Assembly (NCBI GenBank): GCA_964242625.1
Contig: CAXTAO010000006.1
Span: 69,877 to 133,876, forward strand
Source of the DNA: JASLDZ01 sp964242625
GTDB lineage: Bacteria; Pseudomonadota; Alphaproteobacteria; Caulobacterales; Caulobacteraceae
Direction: 5' to 3'
DNA length: 64,000 nt
This document shows, one piece after another, positions 1 to 9,892 of this stretch. The translations under genes were made by a program, and so were the position numbers. The notes under the pieces are model-generated. The model did no database searches and had not been told where the DNA came from. It saw only the letters and a program-made list of their open reading frames with translations. How positions within the stretch are numbered: position 1 is the first letter of the stretch; the number at the start of each line of letters is the position of its first letter.

Positions 1-324
1 GAGGCGGGGCTCGAGCTCCTCGGCCGCGACGGGCGATGGAGGGCGGTGAACCCGCCCGCGGGATCGCTCGTGGTCAACATCGGCGACATGCTGCAGCGGC
101 TGACCAACGGCGTGCTGCCGTCCACCAGCCATAGGGTCGTCAACCCGGCGCCCGAGCGGCGGGGGGTGGCGCGCTACTCCACGCCCTTCTTCCTCCACTT
201 CGCGTCCGACTACCTGATCGAGGCGCTGCCGGGCGCGATCGGCCCCGGCCGGCCGGAGCCGGAGCCGCCCATCACCGCCCACGAGTTCCTCCAGGAGCGG
301 CTGCGCGAGATCCGGCTGGCGTGA
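1..324 (+). CDS. 2-oxoglutarate/Fe(II)-dependent oxygenase, C-terminal part (isopenicillin N synthase-like), cut by window edge
   Basis: The reading frame is open from base 1, so this is the 3' end of a longer gene. The visible 107 residues match the C-terminal jelly-roll of isopenicillin N synthase-like non-haem iron oxygenases. NIGDMLQRLTNG is followed by STSHRVVNP, which carries the distal iron-binding His, and then RYSTPFFLHF, whose Arg and Ser normally bind the 2-oxoglutarate carboxylate. The N-terminal half, including the HxD iron ligands, lies outside the window. The substrate cannot be inferred. A perfect 18-bp GC palindrome follows the stop codon. Confidence 0.85.
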   Translation, partial: EAGLELLGRDGRWRAVNPPAGSLVVNIGDMLQRLTNGVLPSTSHRVVNPAPERRGVARYSTPFFLHFASDYLIEALPGAIGPGRPEPEPPITAHEFLQERLREIRLA

Positions 325-325
325 C

Positions 326-343
326 CGGCGCGCCGGCGCGCCG
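326..343. terminator. GC-only perfect palindrome after the oxygenase gene
   Basis: CGGCGCGCCGGCGCGCCG is perfectly self-complementary and starts two bases after the oxygenase stop. It could fold into a short hairpin in either transcript, but no T-tract follows, so a role as terminator is only an inference from position. Confidence 0.3.
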
Positions 344-414
344 CACCCCCACGGGCGCCCTCCGTTAACCCAAGCTGAGGAAGGGTCGGGCGCCTTTAGA
401 CGGAGTCCGCCCCG

Positions 415-2892
<2,478 letters not shown>

Positions 2893-2893
2893 G

Positions 2894-2926
2894 CGCCTCG
2901 CCGCCCCGGCCGCAGGGGCCGAGGCG
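2894..2926. terminator. Hairpin between convergent kinase and TadG-like genes
   Basis: CGCCTCG at 2894-2900 pairs with CGAGGCG at 2920-2926, and CCCC/GGGG pair inside. It sits directly after the kinase stop and 17 bases beyond the end of the convergent TadG-like gene. This is the expected place for a bidirectional terminator, although no T-run follows on either strand. Confidence 0.45.
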
Positions 2927-2943
2927 AGCCGGCGACCTGCGCC

Positions 2944-4641
2944 CTACTGCGAGACCCGCAGCGCGCTGATCTGGCCGGCGATGTTGGCGAACGCCTGCTT
3001 GAGGTCCGACCCCGACTGCGCCTCCAGGTACTTCGTCCCCGTCGGCCCCACGTTGTTGGGCGAGGCGCAGGCCTGGAGCATGGCCTTGGTCGGCGCGTCG
3101 GTGACGCGCAGCGGCACGGTGTAGAGGATCACCCCCGCCGCCTGCATGTTGCGGCACAGCCGGACCAGCCGGTCGTTCATGGAGGATGCGGGATCGGTGG
3201 TGTCGCCGTTGCCGACGTCGCCCGTCGCCGCACCGTCCTTGGCGATCCGCTTCTGCCAGACGTAGCCGTAGCCGGTGTAGGAGCTGTAGTCGCCGTTGGG
3301 GTGCTGCGGCGTGGTGCACGTGGCTGTCGTGCCGGTGGCCACCCCGGCGGTGTAGGTCCAACAGCCGTAGTTGTAGCCGGTGTTGTACGTGTTGGAGCCG
3401 TCCGTCACCAGCACCGCGATCTTGTAGGTGTTCGGCGTGTTGTAGGCGACGGCGTTCGAGAACGGCATGTTCGGCGACAGCATGTACCATCCCCAGGCCA
3501 AGCCGAACGGGATGTGCGTGTTGCCAGCGGGGGCCAGCGCATTGATGGCCGACTTGACGCCGCTGTAGTCGGTGGAGAGCGGCTGGGCGAAGACGTTGGG
3601 GCAATCCTGGTTCGGGCCCCAATCGCTGTTGTCGAGGCCCCAATAGTTTGTGCGTGGCTTATGCGGCGTTCCGAGGTACTTGGTCTGATCCGCCTGGCGC
3701 GAGTACCACGTCGAGGCTGGCCCCGTGACGGTGTCGTAGAGATAATTGTTGCCGTACAGGTCCGGCGAGCCCGACTGTCCGATGTAGGTGTAGTCGGGTT
3801 CGTCGGGCGCGAAGTACGGCACGAACAACGTCTTCGGCGTCGCCAGGCTCGGGCCCGTGTCGTTGACGTCGTAGGGCATGGGGCGGCTCTCGACGCAGCC
3901 CGCCCACTGCATGTTCATCTGCTTGAGCAGGGTGAATCGGTTCACCCCCGGCAAGGTGTCGTTGTCATAGGGCGAGGTGCCCGGCATCCAAAGCGGATAG
4001 CTGGTCGGCTGCTGAGGATCGAGCTTAGGCGCCAGGTTCTTGATGTTCACGTAGGTGGCGAACGGCACCATCGCGACCTTGAAAGCGTCGGCTTGGCCGC
4101 TGGCGGTCGCCGAGGCGGAGAGCGCGTCGATCAGGGTGGTGGCCGCCGTCTTGAGCGTGGCCGCCTTGGTCGAGCCCGAGCCGTCGGACTCGGTCATGGA
4201 GCCCGTGTTGTCCAAAACGAGGGCGAGCTCGACCTTCTTCAGCGCGCGCTTCACGGTGGACGACACGCGCACGTGCATCTTGGGCAGCTGCATCATCGCG
4301 CCGAGCGTGGTGGTGACGTCGGTGGTGGCCGCGACCACCACCTGGGTGGCGTCGGCGGTGGGCGAGACCACCGGCGTCGACGCGTCGCTGCGGGCGAAGT
4401 TGGCGCGCACCCAGGCGTCGGCCTGGCTCTGCAGCACGGGCGCTGTCTGGGTGGCGTAGGGCTGGCGGGCGAGCGCCAGCGCGGCGTTGTCGGTGGCGGA
4501 CTGCAGGTCGTTGCGCGCGGTCAGCATGCGCGAGACGTCCACCCCCACCCCGGCGGCGAAGATCAGGGGCACGGCCGAGACCGCCAGCATGGTGGCGAAG
4601 CCGCCGCGCGTGTCCCGCGCGAAGCGCCGCAGGAAGCCCAT
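2944..4641 (-). CDS. TadG-like pilus assembly protein with von Willebrand factor A domain
   Basis: The N-terminus (MGFLRRFARDTRGGF, then a hydrophobic stretch ending IFAAGVGVDVSRM) is the TadE/TadG pseudopilin-type anchor: charged cytoplasmic start, RGG junction, one membrane helix. From about residue 155 it has a vWA domain with the MIDAS motif LDNTGSM. The remainder should be periplasmic. I chose the ATG at 4641 because GGAG lies about 7 bases upstream and TadG proteins start this way; in-frame starts at 4683 and 4731 are possible. It is a Tad pilus accessory gene but lies about 45 kb from the tad operon. G+C dips around 3600-4000. Confidence 0.85.
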   Translation of the reverse strand: MGFLRRFARDTRGGFATMLAVSAVPLIFAAGVGVDVSRMLTARNDLQSATDNAALALARQPYATQTAPVLQSQADAWVRANFARSDASTPVVSPTADATQVVVAATTDVTTTLGAMMQLPKMHVRVSSTVKRALKKVELALVLDNTGSMTESDGSGSTKAATLKTAATTLIDALSASATASGQADAFKVAMVPFATYVNIKNLAPKLDPQQPTSYPLWMPGTSPYDNDTLPGVNRFTLLKQMNMQWAGCVESRPMPYDVNDTGPSLATPKTLFVPYFAPDEPDYTYIGQSGSPDLYGNNYLYDTVTGPASTWYSRQADQTKYLGTPHKPRTNYWGLDNSDWGPNQDCPNVFAQPLSTDYSGVKSAINALAPAGNTHIPFGLAWGWYMLSPNMPFSNAVAYNTPNTYKIAVLVTDGSNTYNTGYNYGCWTYTAGVATGTTATCTTPQHPNGDYSSYTGYGYVWQKRIAKDGAATGDVGNGDTTDPASSMNDRLVRLCRNMQAAGVILYTVPLRVTDAPTKAMLQACASPNNVGPTGTKYLEAQSGSDLKQAFANIAGQISALRVSQ

Positions 4642-4825
4642 CCGCAGGCTCCGCCGCCCTTCGCCGTCTCCCCTGATCGCCATGGCTGTGCCTGTCGTCC
4701 TCGCGCCGAGACCGCAGCCCGGCGCCTGCACGCTAGGCGGCGGCGGTAAAGAAATGAGGCAGGGGAAGCGGTTAACGGGCGTTAGGCGCCCCGGAGCCCT
4801 CGGACGCCCCTCGGGCGCGAGGGGC

Positions 4826-5821
4826 TCAGTCCAGCCCGACGATGCCGCCCGCTCCGGCCTCGTCCAGCCACAGCGCCCGGGCGCCGTCGGGCGACAGGGC
4901 GAGGGCGGTGACGGGCGCCTCGCCGCCCTCGCGCACGATCGTGCGGCGCGAGGTCTGCAGGTCGGCGCACCAGACCTGGCCGTCGTCGCGCCCGGCCGCG
5001 AGCCGCGGGCCCGCCCCCGCCACGCGCGTCACGAGCGGCGGACGACCCTGCGGCGGCGCGTCGGGGCCGCCGATCTCCACCGCGTCCTTCCCCATGGGGC
5101 CGTTCGCGCCGGCGAAGGGCCAGAGGACCGCCCCCGCCGCCCCCGCCGTCGCCAGGAGCGCGCCCTTGGAGAGCCAGGCCGTGCTGCGCACCTTGGACGG
5201 ATAGCCCGACATGCGCATGTCCTTGGCGTCGGCGAGCCGCCAGCCGTGGAGGTCGGCCTCCTGCATGGCCGAGACCACGTATCGCCCGTCGGGGCTCCAC
5301 CACACCCCCGTGTGGCTGCCCGCCCAGGTGAGCGAGACGGGCGTCTGCTCGGCCACCCGACCCCACCACAGGCGCACGCCGCCGTAGGTGGCCGCCGCGA
5401 TCCGCCGGCCCTTGGAATCGAAGGCTATGTCGGCCACCGCGCGGGGGTGGGCGAAGCGACGCGCGAAGGCGGGGTCGCCGGCGTCGCGCACGTGGAGGTC
5501 GCGGCCGGCGGCGAAGGCGACCAGCCCGGAGGCCGAGGAGGCCGCCAGCGCATCCACCCAGCGCCCGCCCGTGTGCGCGACCTCCACGCCCGAGCCGTCC
5601 GGCCGCGACCAGACGAGCCGCCCGTCGTCGCCGCCGGTGAGCACGCCCTCACCGGAGGGATGCGCCGCCGCGCAGAGCACCGCGCCGTCGTGCGCCTCCA
5701 CCTCCGCCTCGCCCTCGAAGCGCACGCGCCCGTCACCCAGCGCCACGGCCCAGCCGCCCGCGGTCCACAGCGCCGCCGCGCCATAGGCGTCGAGCGCGAA
5801 CTCCTGGAGGGGGCCGGCCAT
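4826..5821 (-). CDS. WD40-repeat beta-propeller protein
   Basis: A 331-residue protein made of degenerate WD40-type blades. Recurring units such as HDGAVLCAAAHPSGEGVLTG and GDDGRLVWSRPDG, THTGVWWSPDGRYVV and VTALALSPDGARALWLD each end in a strand near a W or L. There is no enzymatic motif and no clear signal peptide, so it is likely a cytosolic scaffold. It is divergent from the ExbD-like gene, with 113 bases between the two starts. The cellular partner is unknown; WD40 assignment is from the repeated motif pattern only. Confidence 0.75.
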   Translation of the reverse strand: MAGPLQEFALDAYGAAALWTAGGWAVALGDGRVRFEGEAEVEAHDGAVLCAAAHPSGEGVLTGGDDGRLVWSRPDGSGVEVAHTGGRWVDALAASSASGLVAFAAGRDLHVRDAGDPAFARRFAHPRAVADIAFDSKGRRIAAATYGGVRLWWGRVAEQTPVSLTWAGSHTGVWWSPDGRYVVSAMQEADLHGWRLADAKDMRMSGYPSKVRSTAWLSKGALLATAGAAGAVLWPFAGANGPMGKDAVEIGGPDAPPQGRPPLVTRVAGAGPRLAAGRDDGQVWCADLQTSRRTIVREGGEAPVTALALSPDGARALWLDEAGAGGIVGLD

Positions 5822-5934
5822 GGAGGAGAGCGTCCGCGGGGTGGGGGCGCACGCTTTACTTGACGGTTCGTTGCGGGCAAACCTCGCGGCCTGATCTCGC
5901 CGCCGATCCTCGGGCGGCCCCGCGGAGACCCTCT

Positions 5935-6372
5935 ATGGCGGCCAAGCTTTCCGGATCCGGCGGCGGCGGCCGCTATTCGCTCGGCACCTCGGCCGACATG
6001 AACGTCACGCCCATGGTGGACGTGATGCTCGTGCTCCTGATCATCTTCATGGTCGCCGCGCCCTTGGCCACCGTGTCGATCAAGCTCGACCTCCCGCCGG
6101 CCAACAGCACGCCCAGCGCGGTGAAGCCCAAGCCGCCGACGGTGATCTCCGTGCAGCAGTCGGGCGAGCTCTACATCGGCCAGACGCACACCACGCTCGA
6201 CACCCTGGGCGGCGACGTCACCCGCGCCCTGGCCAGCCCCGACCCGCAGAGCGAGACGGTCTACATCCGCGCCGACAACGAGGTGAAGTACAACCAGTTC
6301 ATGCAGGTGCTGAACGCCCTGCAGGACGGCGGTTTCTACCACATCTCGCTGATCACCGAGGACCGCATCTGA
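5935..6372 (+). CDS. exbD: ExbD/TolR-family biopolymer transport protein
   Basis: A 145-residue inner-membrane protein. DMNVTPMVDVMLVLLIIFMV is the hallmark ExbD/TolR membrane helix with the proton-path Asp (VDVMLVLLIIF). A periplasmic domain follows, with TVYIRADNEVKYNQFMQVLNAL near the end, where the peptidoglycan- or TonB-binding fold sits. I chose the ATG at 5935 because GGAG precedes it by about 8 bases; the open frame extends to 5860 without a convincing start. The partners ExbB and TonB are not in the window, so this ExbD is an orphan here or part of a dispersed system. Confidence 0.92.
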   Translation: MAAKLSGSGGGGRYSLGTSADMNVTPMVDVMLVLLIIFMVAAPLATVSIKLDLPPANSTPSAVKPKPPTVISVQQSGELYIGQTHTTLDTLGGDVTRALASPDPQSETVYIRADNEVKYNQFMQVLNALQDGGFYHISLITEDRI

Positions 6373-6400
6373 TCCGGGCCTAGCTCGGCCCACAGCCTCC

Positions 6401-6435
6401 GAAGGGCCCGCGCCGAACCCCGGCGCGGGCCCTTC
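6401..6435. terminator. Strong 15-bp hairpin between convergent exbD and cobW-like genes
   Basis: GAAGGGCCCGCGCCG (6401-6415) and CGGCGCGGGCCCTTC (6421-6435) are exact reverse complements around a five-base loop. The hairpin lies 29 bases after the exbD stop and a few bases beyond the end of the oppositely oriented GTPase gene, so it can terminate both. There is no T-tract, as often seen in very GC-rich genomes. Confidence 0.65.
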
Positions 6436-6441
6436 GCGCAT

Positions 6442-7539
6442 CTAGCCGGCGGCGCACGCCTCGAAGCCCGCGCGCAAGCCCGCCTCGTCGAGCCGGCGGC
6501 CGATGAAGACGAGCCGGCTCCAGCGCCGCTCGCCTTCGCGCCAGGGCCGCTGCAGCTCGCCCTCCAGGATCATGTGCACCGCCTGGAAGACGAGGCGGCG
6601 ATCCTCGCCCGCGACGTCCAGTATGCCCTTGGCGCGCAGGATGTCGGGGCCCTGCGCCTGCAGCACGCCCTCCAGCCAGGCGGTGACGCGCCGCCCGTCG
6701 AGCGGCCGATCGAGCATCAGGGCCACGCCGCGGATCGACTGGTCGGCGTGCGCGTGGCCGCGCGGCCCAGGGTCGGCGTGGTCGTGGTCGTGGTCGTGGC
6801 CGTGGTCGCAATGCTCGTCGTGGACGTGGCCGGCCTCGCCGTGGGGCGGGTTCAGGAACTCGGGCTCGAGCTCGACGATGCGCTGCAGGTCGAAGGCGCC
6901 GCGCCCCAGCACTTCGTCGAGCGGCACGTTCGCCCGCTCCGCGCGGCGCACGGGAGCCAAGGGGTTCAGCCGCCGCAGCGCCGCCTCCACCTTCGCCAGC
7001 GCCGCCCCGTCGACCAGGTCGGTCTTGTTCAGGATGATCTGGTCGGCGAAGGCCACCTGCTCGCGCGCCTCCTCGCTGTCGGCGAGCCGGTCCAGCACGT
7101 GGAGCGCGTCGACCACGGTGGTGACGCTGTCCAGCCGCGTGCGCGCTTTCACCTCCTCGTCGACGAAGAAGGTCTGGGCGACGGGCCCTGGGTCGGCCAG
7201 TCCGGTCGTCTCCACGATGATGGCGTCGAAGCCGCGGCGCCCGCCCTGCCGCCGCATCAGGCCGTTGAGGATGCGGATGAGGTCGCCGCGCACGGTGCAG
7301 CACACGCAGCCGTTGTTCATCTCGAACACCTCCTCGTCCGAGTCGACGACGAGGTCGTTGTCGATGCCCACCTCGCCGAACTCGTTGACGATGACCGCGT
7401 AGCGGCGGCCGTGGTCCTCGGTGAGGATGCGGTTCAGGAGCGTGGTCTTGCCGGCCCCGAGGTAGCCGGTGAGCACCGTCACCGGCGTGCGGGTGTCGGG
7501 GGCGATCGGGGCGTCGGGGGCGAGGGCGAGGTCGGTCAT
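6442..7539 (-). CDS. CobW/COG0523-family GTP-binding metallochaperone
   Basis: A 365-residue G3E-family GTPase. Walker A is GYLGAGKT (residues 25-32). The GCVCC metal-binding motif (Cys78, Cys80, Cys81) is intact, and NKTD supplies guanine specificity. Between the GTPase and C-terminal CobW_C domain lies a His/Asp-rich loop, with alternating HDHDHD, typical of members that handle Zn or Ni. In this family it would deliver metal to a client apoprotein. The start at 7539 was chosen because family members begin shortly before the PVTVLTGYLGAGKT strand; the frame is open 20 codons further. No Zur-like site was seen upstream. Confidence 0.9.
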   Translation of the reverse strand: MTDLALAPDAPIAPDTRTPVTVLTGYLGAGKTTLLNRILTEDHGRRYAVIVNEFGEVGIDNDLVVDSDEEVFEMNNGCVCCTVRGDLIRILNGLMRRQGGRRGFDAIIVETTGLADPGPVAQTFFVDEEVKARTRLDSVTTVVDALHVLDRLADSEEAREQVAFADQIILNKTDLVDGAALAKVEAALRRLNPLAPVRRAERANVPLDEVLGRGAFDLQRIVELEPEFLNPPHGEAGHVHDEHCDHGHDHDHDHADPGPRGHAHADQSIRGVALMLDRPLDGRRVTAWLEGVLQAQGPDILRAKGILDVAGEDRRLVFQAVHMILEGELQRPWREGERRWSRLVFIGRRLDEAGLRAGFEACAAG

Positions 7540-7619
7540 GGCGGGCTCGGGAAGGACGATGGCGACCCGCAAGATGGCGACGTGCCGCGCGCGGGCCAAG
7601 CGCGTCCGGCGCTTGGTCG

Positions 7620-7737
7620 GCCGCCGGGTGGGGCCGCCGTGCTCGGTCGCGTCAAGGCGACCTGCTGCGCAGGAGGCGCGTTCCGCGCCTGCCTTGACCT
7701 GCCCTGCGCGCGATGGCTCGGCTGAAGGCGTCGGGAC
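7620..7737 (+). repeat. Dispersed repeat, copy A
   Basis: The head (7636-7666) shares 31 consecutive bases with copy C at the window end, beginning GCCGTGCTCGGTCGCGTCAA. The tails also match: GCCTTGACC, GCCCTGCGCGCGA and GTCGGGAC occur in the same order. Inside, GTCAAGGC and GCCTTGAC form an inverted pair enclosing a second perfect hairpin (AGGCGCG ttc CGCGCCT). A folded, dispersed intergenic element of about 120 bases is therefore seen directly; its family is not recognised. Confidence 0.75.
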
Positions 7738-7793
7738 GCGGGGCGTCCCTCCATCTTGTTCGACAACGCCTCCGGCGGGTCGAACACAGGGCT

Positions 7794-7805
7794 GTCACAT
7801 GTGAC
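7794..7805. promoter_or_regulatory. Perfect 12-base palindrome, possible operator
   Basis: GTCACATGTGAC is perfectly symmetrical and lies in non-coding sequence inside the cassette, about 380 bases upstream of the HARE-HTH gene and 255 bases upstream of the GTPase gene. The dimension suits a dimeric regulator, but no second copy or promoter element ties it to either gene. Confidence 0.3.
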
Positions 7806-8002
7806 GGTGGGCGGCTAGGGCGACTGTCGAGCCGAGCACCGCCCGCCTGTCGTGGGCTCGGCAGGTACAGCCCTGCGTTCGACGCCGTGGCTTCGACGCC
7901 AAGCACGGACGTTACAAGCCACGTAAGCCCGCTTGAAAACACGCTGCTAGATTTAAAACACGCACGCTTGTCAGCCGCGCGATTCTGCGCCACAACGCCA
8001 AA

Positions 8003-8028
8003 CGACCCAGGGGTGGTGCCCTGGGTCG
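8003..8028 (+). terminator. 10-bp perfect hairpin in the cassette leader
   Basis: CGACCCAGGG (8003-8012) and CCCTGGGTCG (8019-8028) pair perfectly around a six-base loop. No T-run follows, so it may be a leader structure or transcription attenuator rather than a classical terminator. Confidence 0.35.
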
Positions 8029-8076
8029 CCTGAATGGCATCCGCCTAACGTGGGAGGTGAGAATGACGGTCAAATA

Positions 8077-8127
8077 GGCTGGAGGGGGTCTCTCGACCCC
8101 TGATGTCCAGGGCTAGAAGGACCAGCC
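8077..8127 (+). ncRNA. Compact three-way-junction RNA fold in the 5' leader of the HARE-HTH gene
   Basis: GGCTG (8077-8081) closes with CAGCC (8123-8127). Between them lie two hairpins in series: GGGGTC/GACCCC (8085-8090 with 8095-8100, loop TCTC) and GTCC/GGAC (8105-8108 with 8119-8122). Almost every base between the arms is accounted for, giving a tight junction 60 bases before the start codon. It matches no riboswitch or leader family that I recognise. Cis-regulatory leader, independent small RNA and chance fold are all possible. Confidence 0.35.
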
Positions 8128-8186
8128 GTTCCCGGGCTCTTAGCCAGAGGACGGCACCCTTCTTCGCGATTTGAAGGGAAAAGTCA

Positions 8187-8693
8187 ATGCCGAACCCGGC
8201 TGCCAGCGATCCATACGAGGTCGTCCTCAGCGATCTTCGCGCTCAACGTGAGCGCATTGGCCACGCGATCGCAGCGCTTGAAGCGCTACGAGGAAACCAG
8301 CCTACGGCGCCAGCGCCGACGCCCGCGCAGGGCCCTTTTACGGGCATGTCCATTCATGAAGCTGCGAAGGCCGTGCTGGCTGAGGCTGGGAAGCCGTTAG
8401 GGAATGTGGACATCACGACCCGCATCCTCGATGGCGGGTTGGAGATGAAGTCCGCAGATCCGGTCAACACCGTAGGCGCGGTACTTACGCGGCGCGCGGC
8501 GGCTAGCAGTGATCTTGTGAAGGTTGGGCGCGGCGTGTGGGCTCTGCCGGAGTGGAGCGAAGAGGCAACACCCGTGAGCGCTCCGGCCCCGCCTCCAGGC
8601 TGGGGACCGCCAAGTCCGGAACCAGCGAAGCCGAGCCAGATGAGCGGATGGCCTGTCCCTGACGATTGGGGCCGCGCAATCAAGTCGAACTAA
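8187..8693 (+). CDS. HARE-HTH (HB1/ASXL/restriction-endonuclease winged helix) domain protein
   Basis: A 168-residue protein preceded by a good ribosome binding site (GAAGGGAA, about 8173-8180). Residues 5-36 form a charged helix or short coiled coil. Residues about 55-125 look like a HARE-HTH winged helix: MSIHEAAKAVLAEAGKPL, then DITTRIL, with a final strand LVKVGRGVWAL. The tail is Pro-rich and ends in a short WPVPDDWGRAIKSN motif. HARE-HTH domains occur in chromatin proteins and fused to or beside bacterial restriction enzymes, where they are proposed to read DNA modification. No nuclease is adjacent. Lower G+C than its neighbours and bracketing by inverted repeat copies suggest acquisition. 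Confidence 0.75.
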   Translation: MPNPAASDPYEVVLSDLRAQRERIGHAIAALEALRGNQPTAPAPTPAQGPFTGMSIHEAAKAVLAEAGKPLGNVDITTRILDGGLEMKSADPVNTVGAVLTRRAAASSDLVKVGRGVWALPEWSEEATPVSAPAPPPGWGPPSPEPAKPSQMSGWPVPDDWGRAIKSN

Positions 8694-8744
8694 TCTAACG
8701 GCTCTGGCGCTAAATGAAACTGAGACACTACCGCCGAAGGCGTC

Positions 8745-8787
8745 CCTTGACGCGACCGAGCACGGCGGCCGCACCCGGCGTCCGGCC
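8745..8787 (-). repeat. Dispersed repeat, copy B (truncated, inverted relative to copy A)
   Basis: Read on the minus strand, this holds the repeat head: 25 bases identical to copy A, including GCCGTGCTCGGTCGCGTCAA, preceded by GGACGCCGGGT as in copy C. Similarity stops right after CAAGG, so the structured middle and tail are missing or replaced. It lies 50 bases beyond the HARE-HTH gene, opposite in direction to copy A. Confidence 0.65.
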
Positions 8788-8802
8788 AAATGCCCGCACC
8801 CC

Positions 8803-9879
8803 TCACCCCTTCCGCAGCAACAACGCCTTGGTCAGGAACGCACCGTCCGCCGCCTCCAGCGCGAGCCCCTCCGCGGCGAACAGCGCCGGCAGGTCCTCCG
8901 CCTGATAGCTCGCGTAGAACGGCTCGTGGAAGTAGGCCGGGAAGGCCTGCAGCATGCGGGTGAGCTCGGGCTCGTCGGCCGACTGCACCGAGTCCGCGAA
9001 GGCGAGGACGCCGCCGGGCTTCAGCACGCGGCCGAACTCGGCGGCGACCTGGCGGCGCACCTTGGGCGGCAGCTCGTGGAACAGATAGACGGTGGTCACC
9101 GCGTCCAGGCTCGCGTCGGCGAAGGGCAGGCGCTCGGCGAAGCCCTGCACCACGGGCGCGCCGCTGCGCCGCCGCGCTTCGCCGAGGTAGGGCGCCGAAA
9201 GGTCGAGCCCCGCGATCTCCGCCCGGGGGAAGGCGGAGCGCAGGTCGACGAGGAAGCTCCCCGCGCCGCACGCCACGTCCACCACCCGGCGGCCGCGGTG
9301 GTCCTCGCCCCGCCAGGCGCGTGCGAGGAGGGCGAGCGCGCGGCGGCGCATGGCCCCGGCCGCGCCGGCGAACAGCGCCTCCACCTGAGCCTCGTAGCGG
9401 CGCGCGCTCTCCGCGGTGAACCAGCCGCCCGACTGGTAGTGGAAGTTCTGGCGGTAGTAGGGGGGAAACGCCGCCCCCTCCTCCGCCGTCTCGCGCCGCA
9501 CCTCCACGCCGTCCGCGCGACGACGCCGGCGGTCCACCTCCAGCGCGTCCTGCAGGAAGTCGAAGGAGCGCTCGACCGCGCGGGCGGGACCACCGCGCGC
9601 ACCGCCGGCGGGGGTGGGATAAAGCCCCTCCGCCACGTCCTGCGCCTCCTTGGCGAAGGCGGAGGCGTAGGCGCGGCGCAGGTGGCCCGGGCTCGGCGGC
9701 GGGGCGTCGACCCCGCGCGGCGCGGACGGCTCGTCGTAGGGGCGGGTCAGCGTGCGCGCGGCCAGCCCGTTGGCCGCCCACCACGCCGCCTTGACCGCCT
9801 GTCCGGCGCGCAGCGCCACGAGGTCGCCCGCGAAGGCGGGACGCGCGGACGCGCGGGGGCGGTCGAGAACCTCGGCCAT
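8803..9879 (-). CDS. Class I SAM-dependent methyltransferase
   Basis: A 358-residue protein with a Rossmann methyltransferase core: motif I VVDVACGAGSF at about residue 170, an acidic strand end IAGLDLSAPYL, then LPFADASLDAVTTVYLFHEL and VLKPGGVLAFADSV. The roughly 150 N-terminal residues precede the core and include YYRQNFHYQSGGWFTAES, a block I associate with a specific family of methyltransferases of unknown substrate. The ATG at 9879 lies 13 bases after the stop of the upstream rRNA methyltransferase gene, so the two are co-transcribed. Substrate (lipid, quinone or small molecule) cannot be told. Confidence 0.85.
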   Translation of the reverse strand: MAEVLDRPRASARPAFAGDLVALRAGQAVKAAWWAANGLAARTLTRPYDEPSAPRGVDAPPPSPGHLRRAYASAFAKEAQDVAEGLYPTPAGGARGGPARAVERSFDFLQDALEVDRRRRRADGVEVRRETAEEGAAFPPYYRQNFHYQSGGWFTAESARRYEAQVEALFAGAAGAMRRRALALLARAWRGEDHRGRRVVDVACGAGSFLVDLRSAFPRAEIAGLDLSAPYLGEARRRSGAPVVQGFAERLPFADASLDAVTTVYLFHELPPKVRRQVAAEFGRVLKPGGVLAFADSVQSADEPELTRMLQAFPAYFHEPFYASYQAEDLPALFAAEGLALEAADGAFLTKALLLRKG

Positions 9880-9892
9880 GGAACGCGGCTCC

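Larger units (their letters stand above)
7540..8186. other. 647-base gene-free stretch before the HARE-HTH gene
   Basis: It holds no convincing coding frame. From left to right I see dispersed-repeat copy A (7620-7737), a 7-bp hairpin with arms GGGACGC and GCGTCCC (7733-7749), a perfect 12-base palindrome (7794-7805), A+T-richer sequence around 7900-7980, a 10-bp hairpin (8003-8028), a three-way-junction fold (8077-8127) and a ribosome binding site (about 8173-8180). The right part reads as the promoter and structured leader of the HARE-HTH gene. Confidence 0.6.

Noticed and set aside
4767..4785. CtrA-type binding site upstream of the TadG-like gene
   Set aside because: TTAA and TTAG are six bases apart instead of the TTAA-N7-TTAA consensus, and similar half matches (for example near 363 and 58288) occur without pattern.
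7713..8033. Possible 106-residue protein in the gene-free stretch of the cassette
   Set aside because: It has no family resemblance and no ribosome binding site, runs through repeat and hairpin sequence, and has poor codon pattern.
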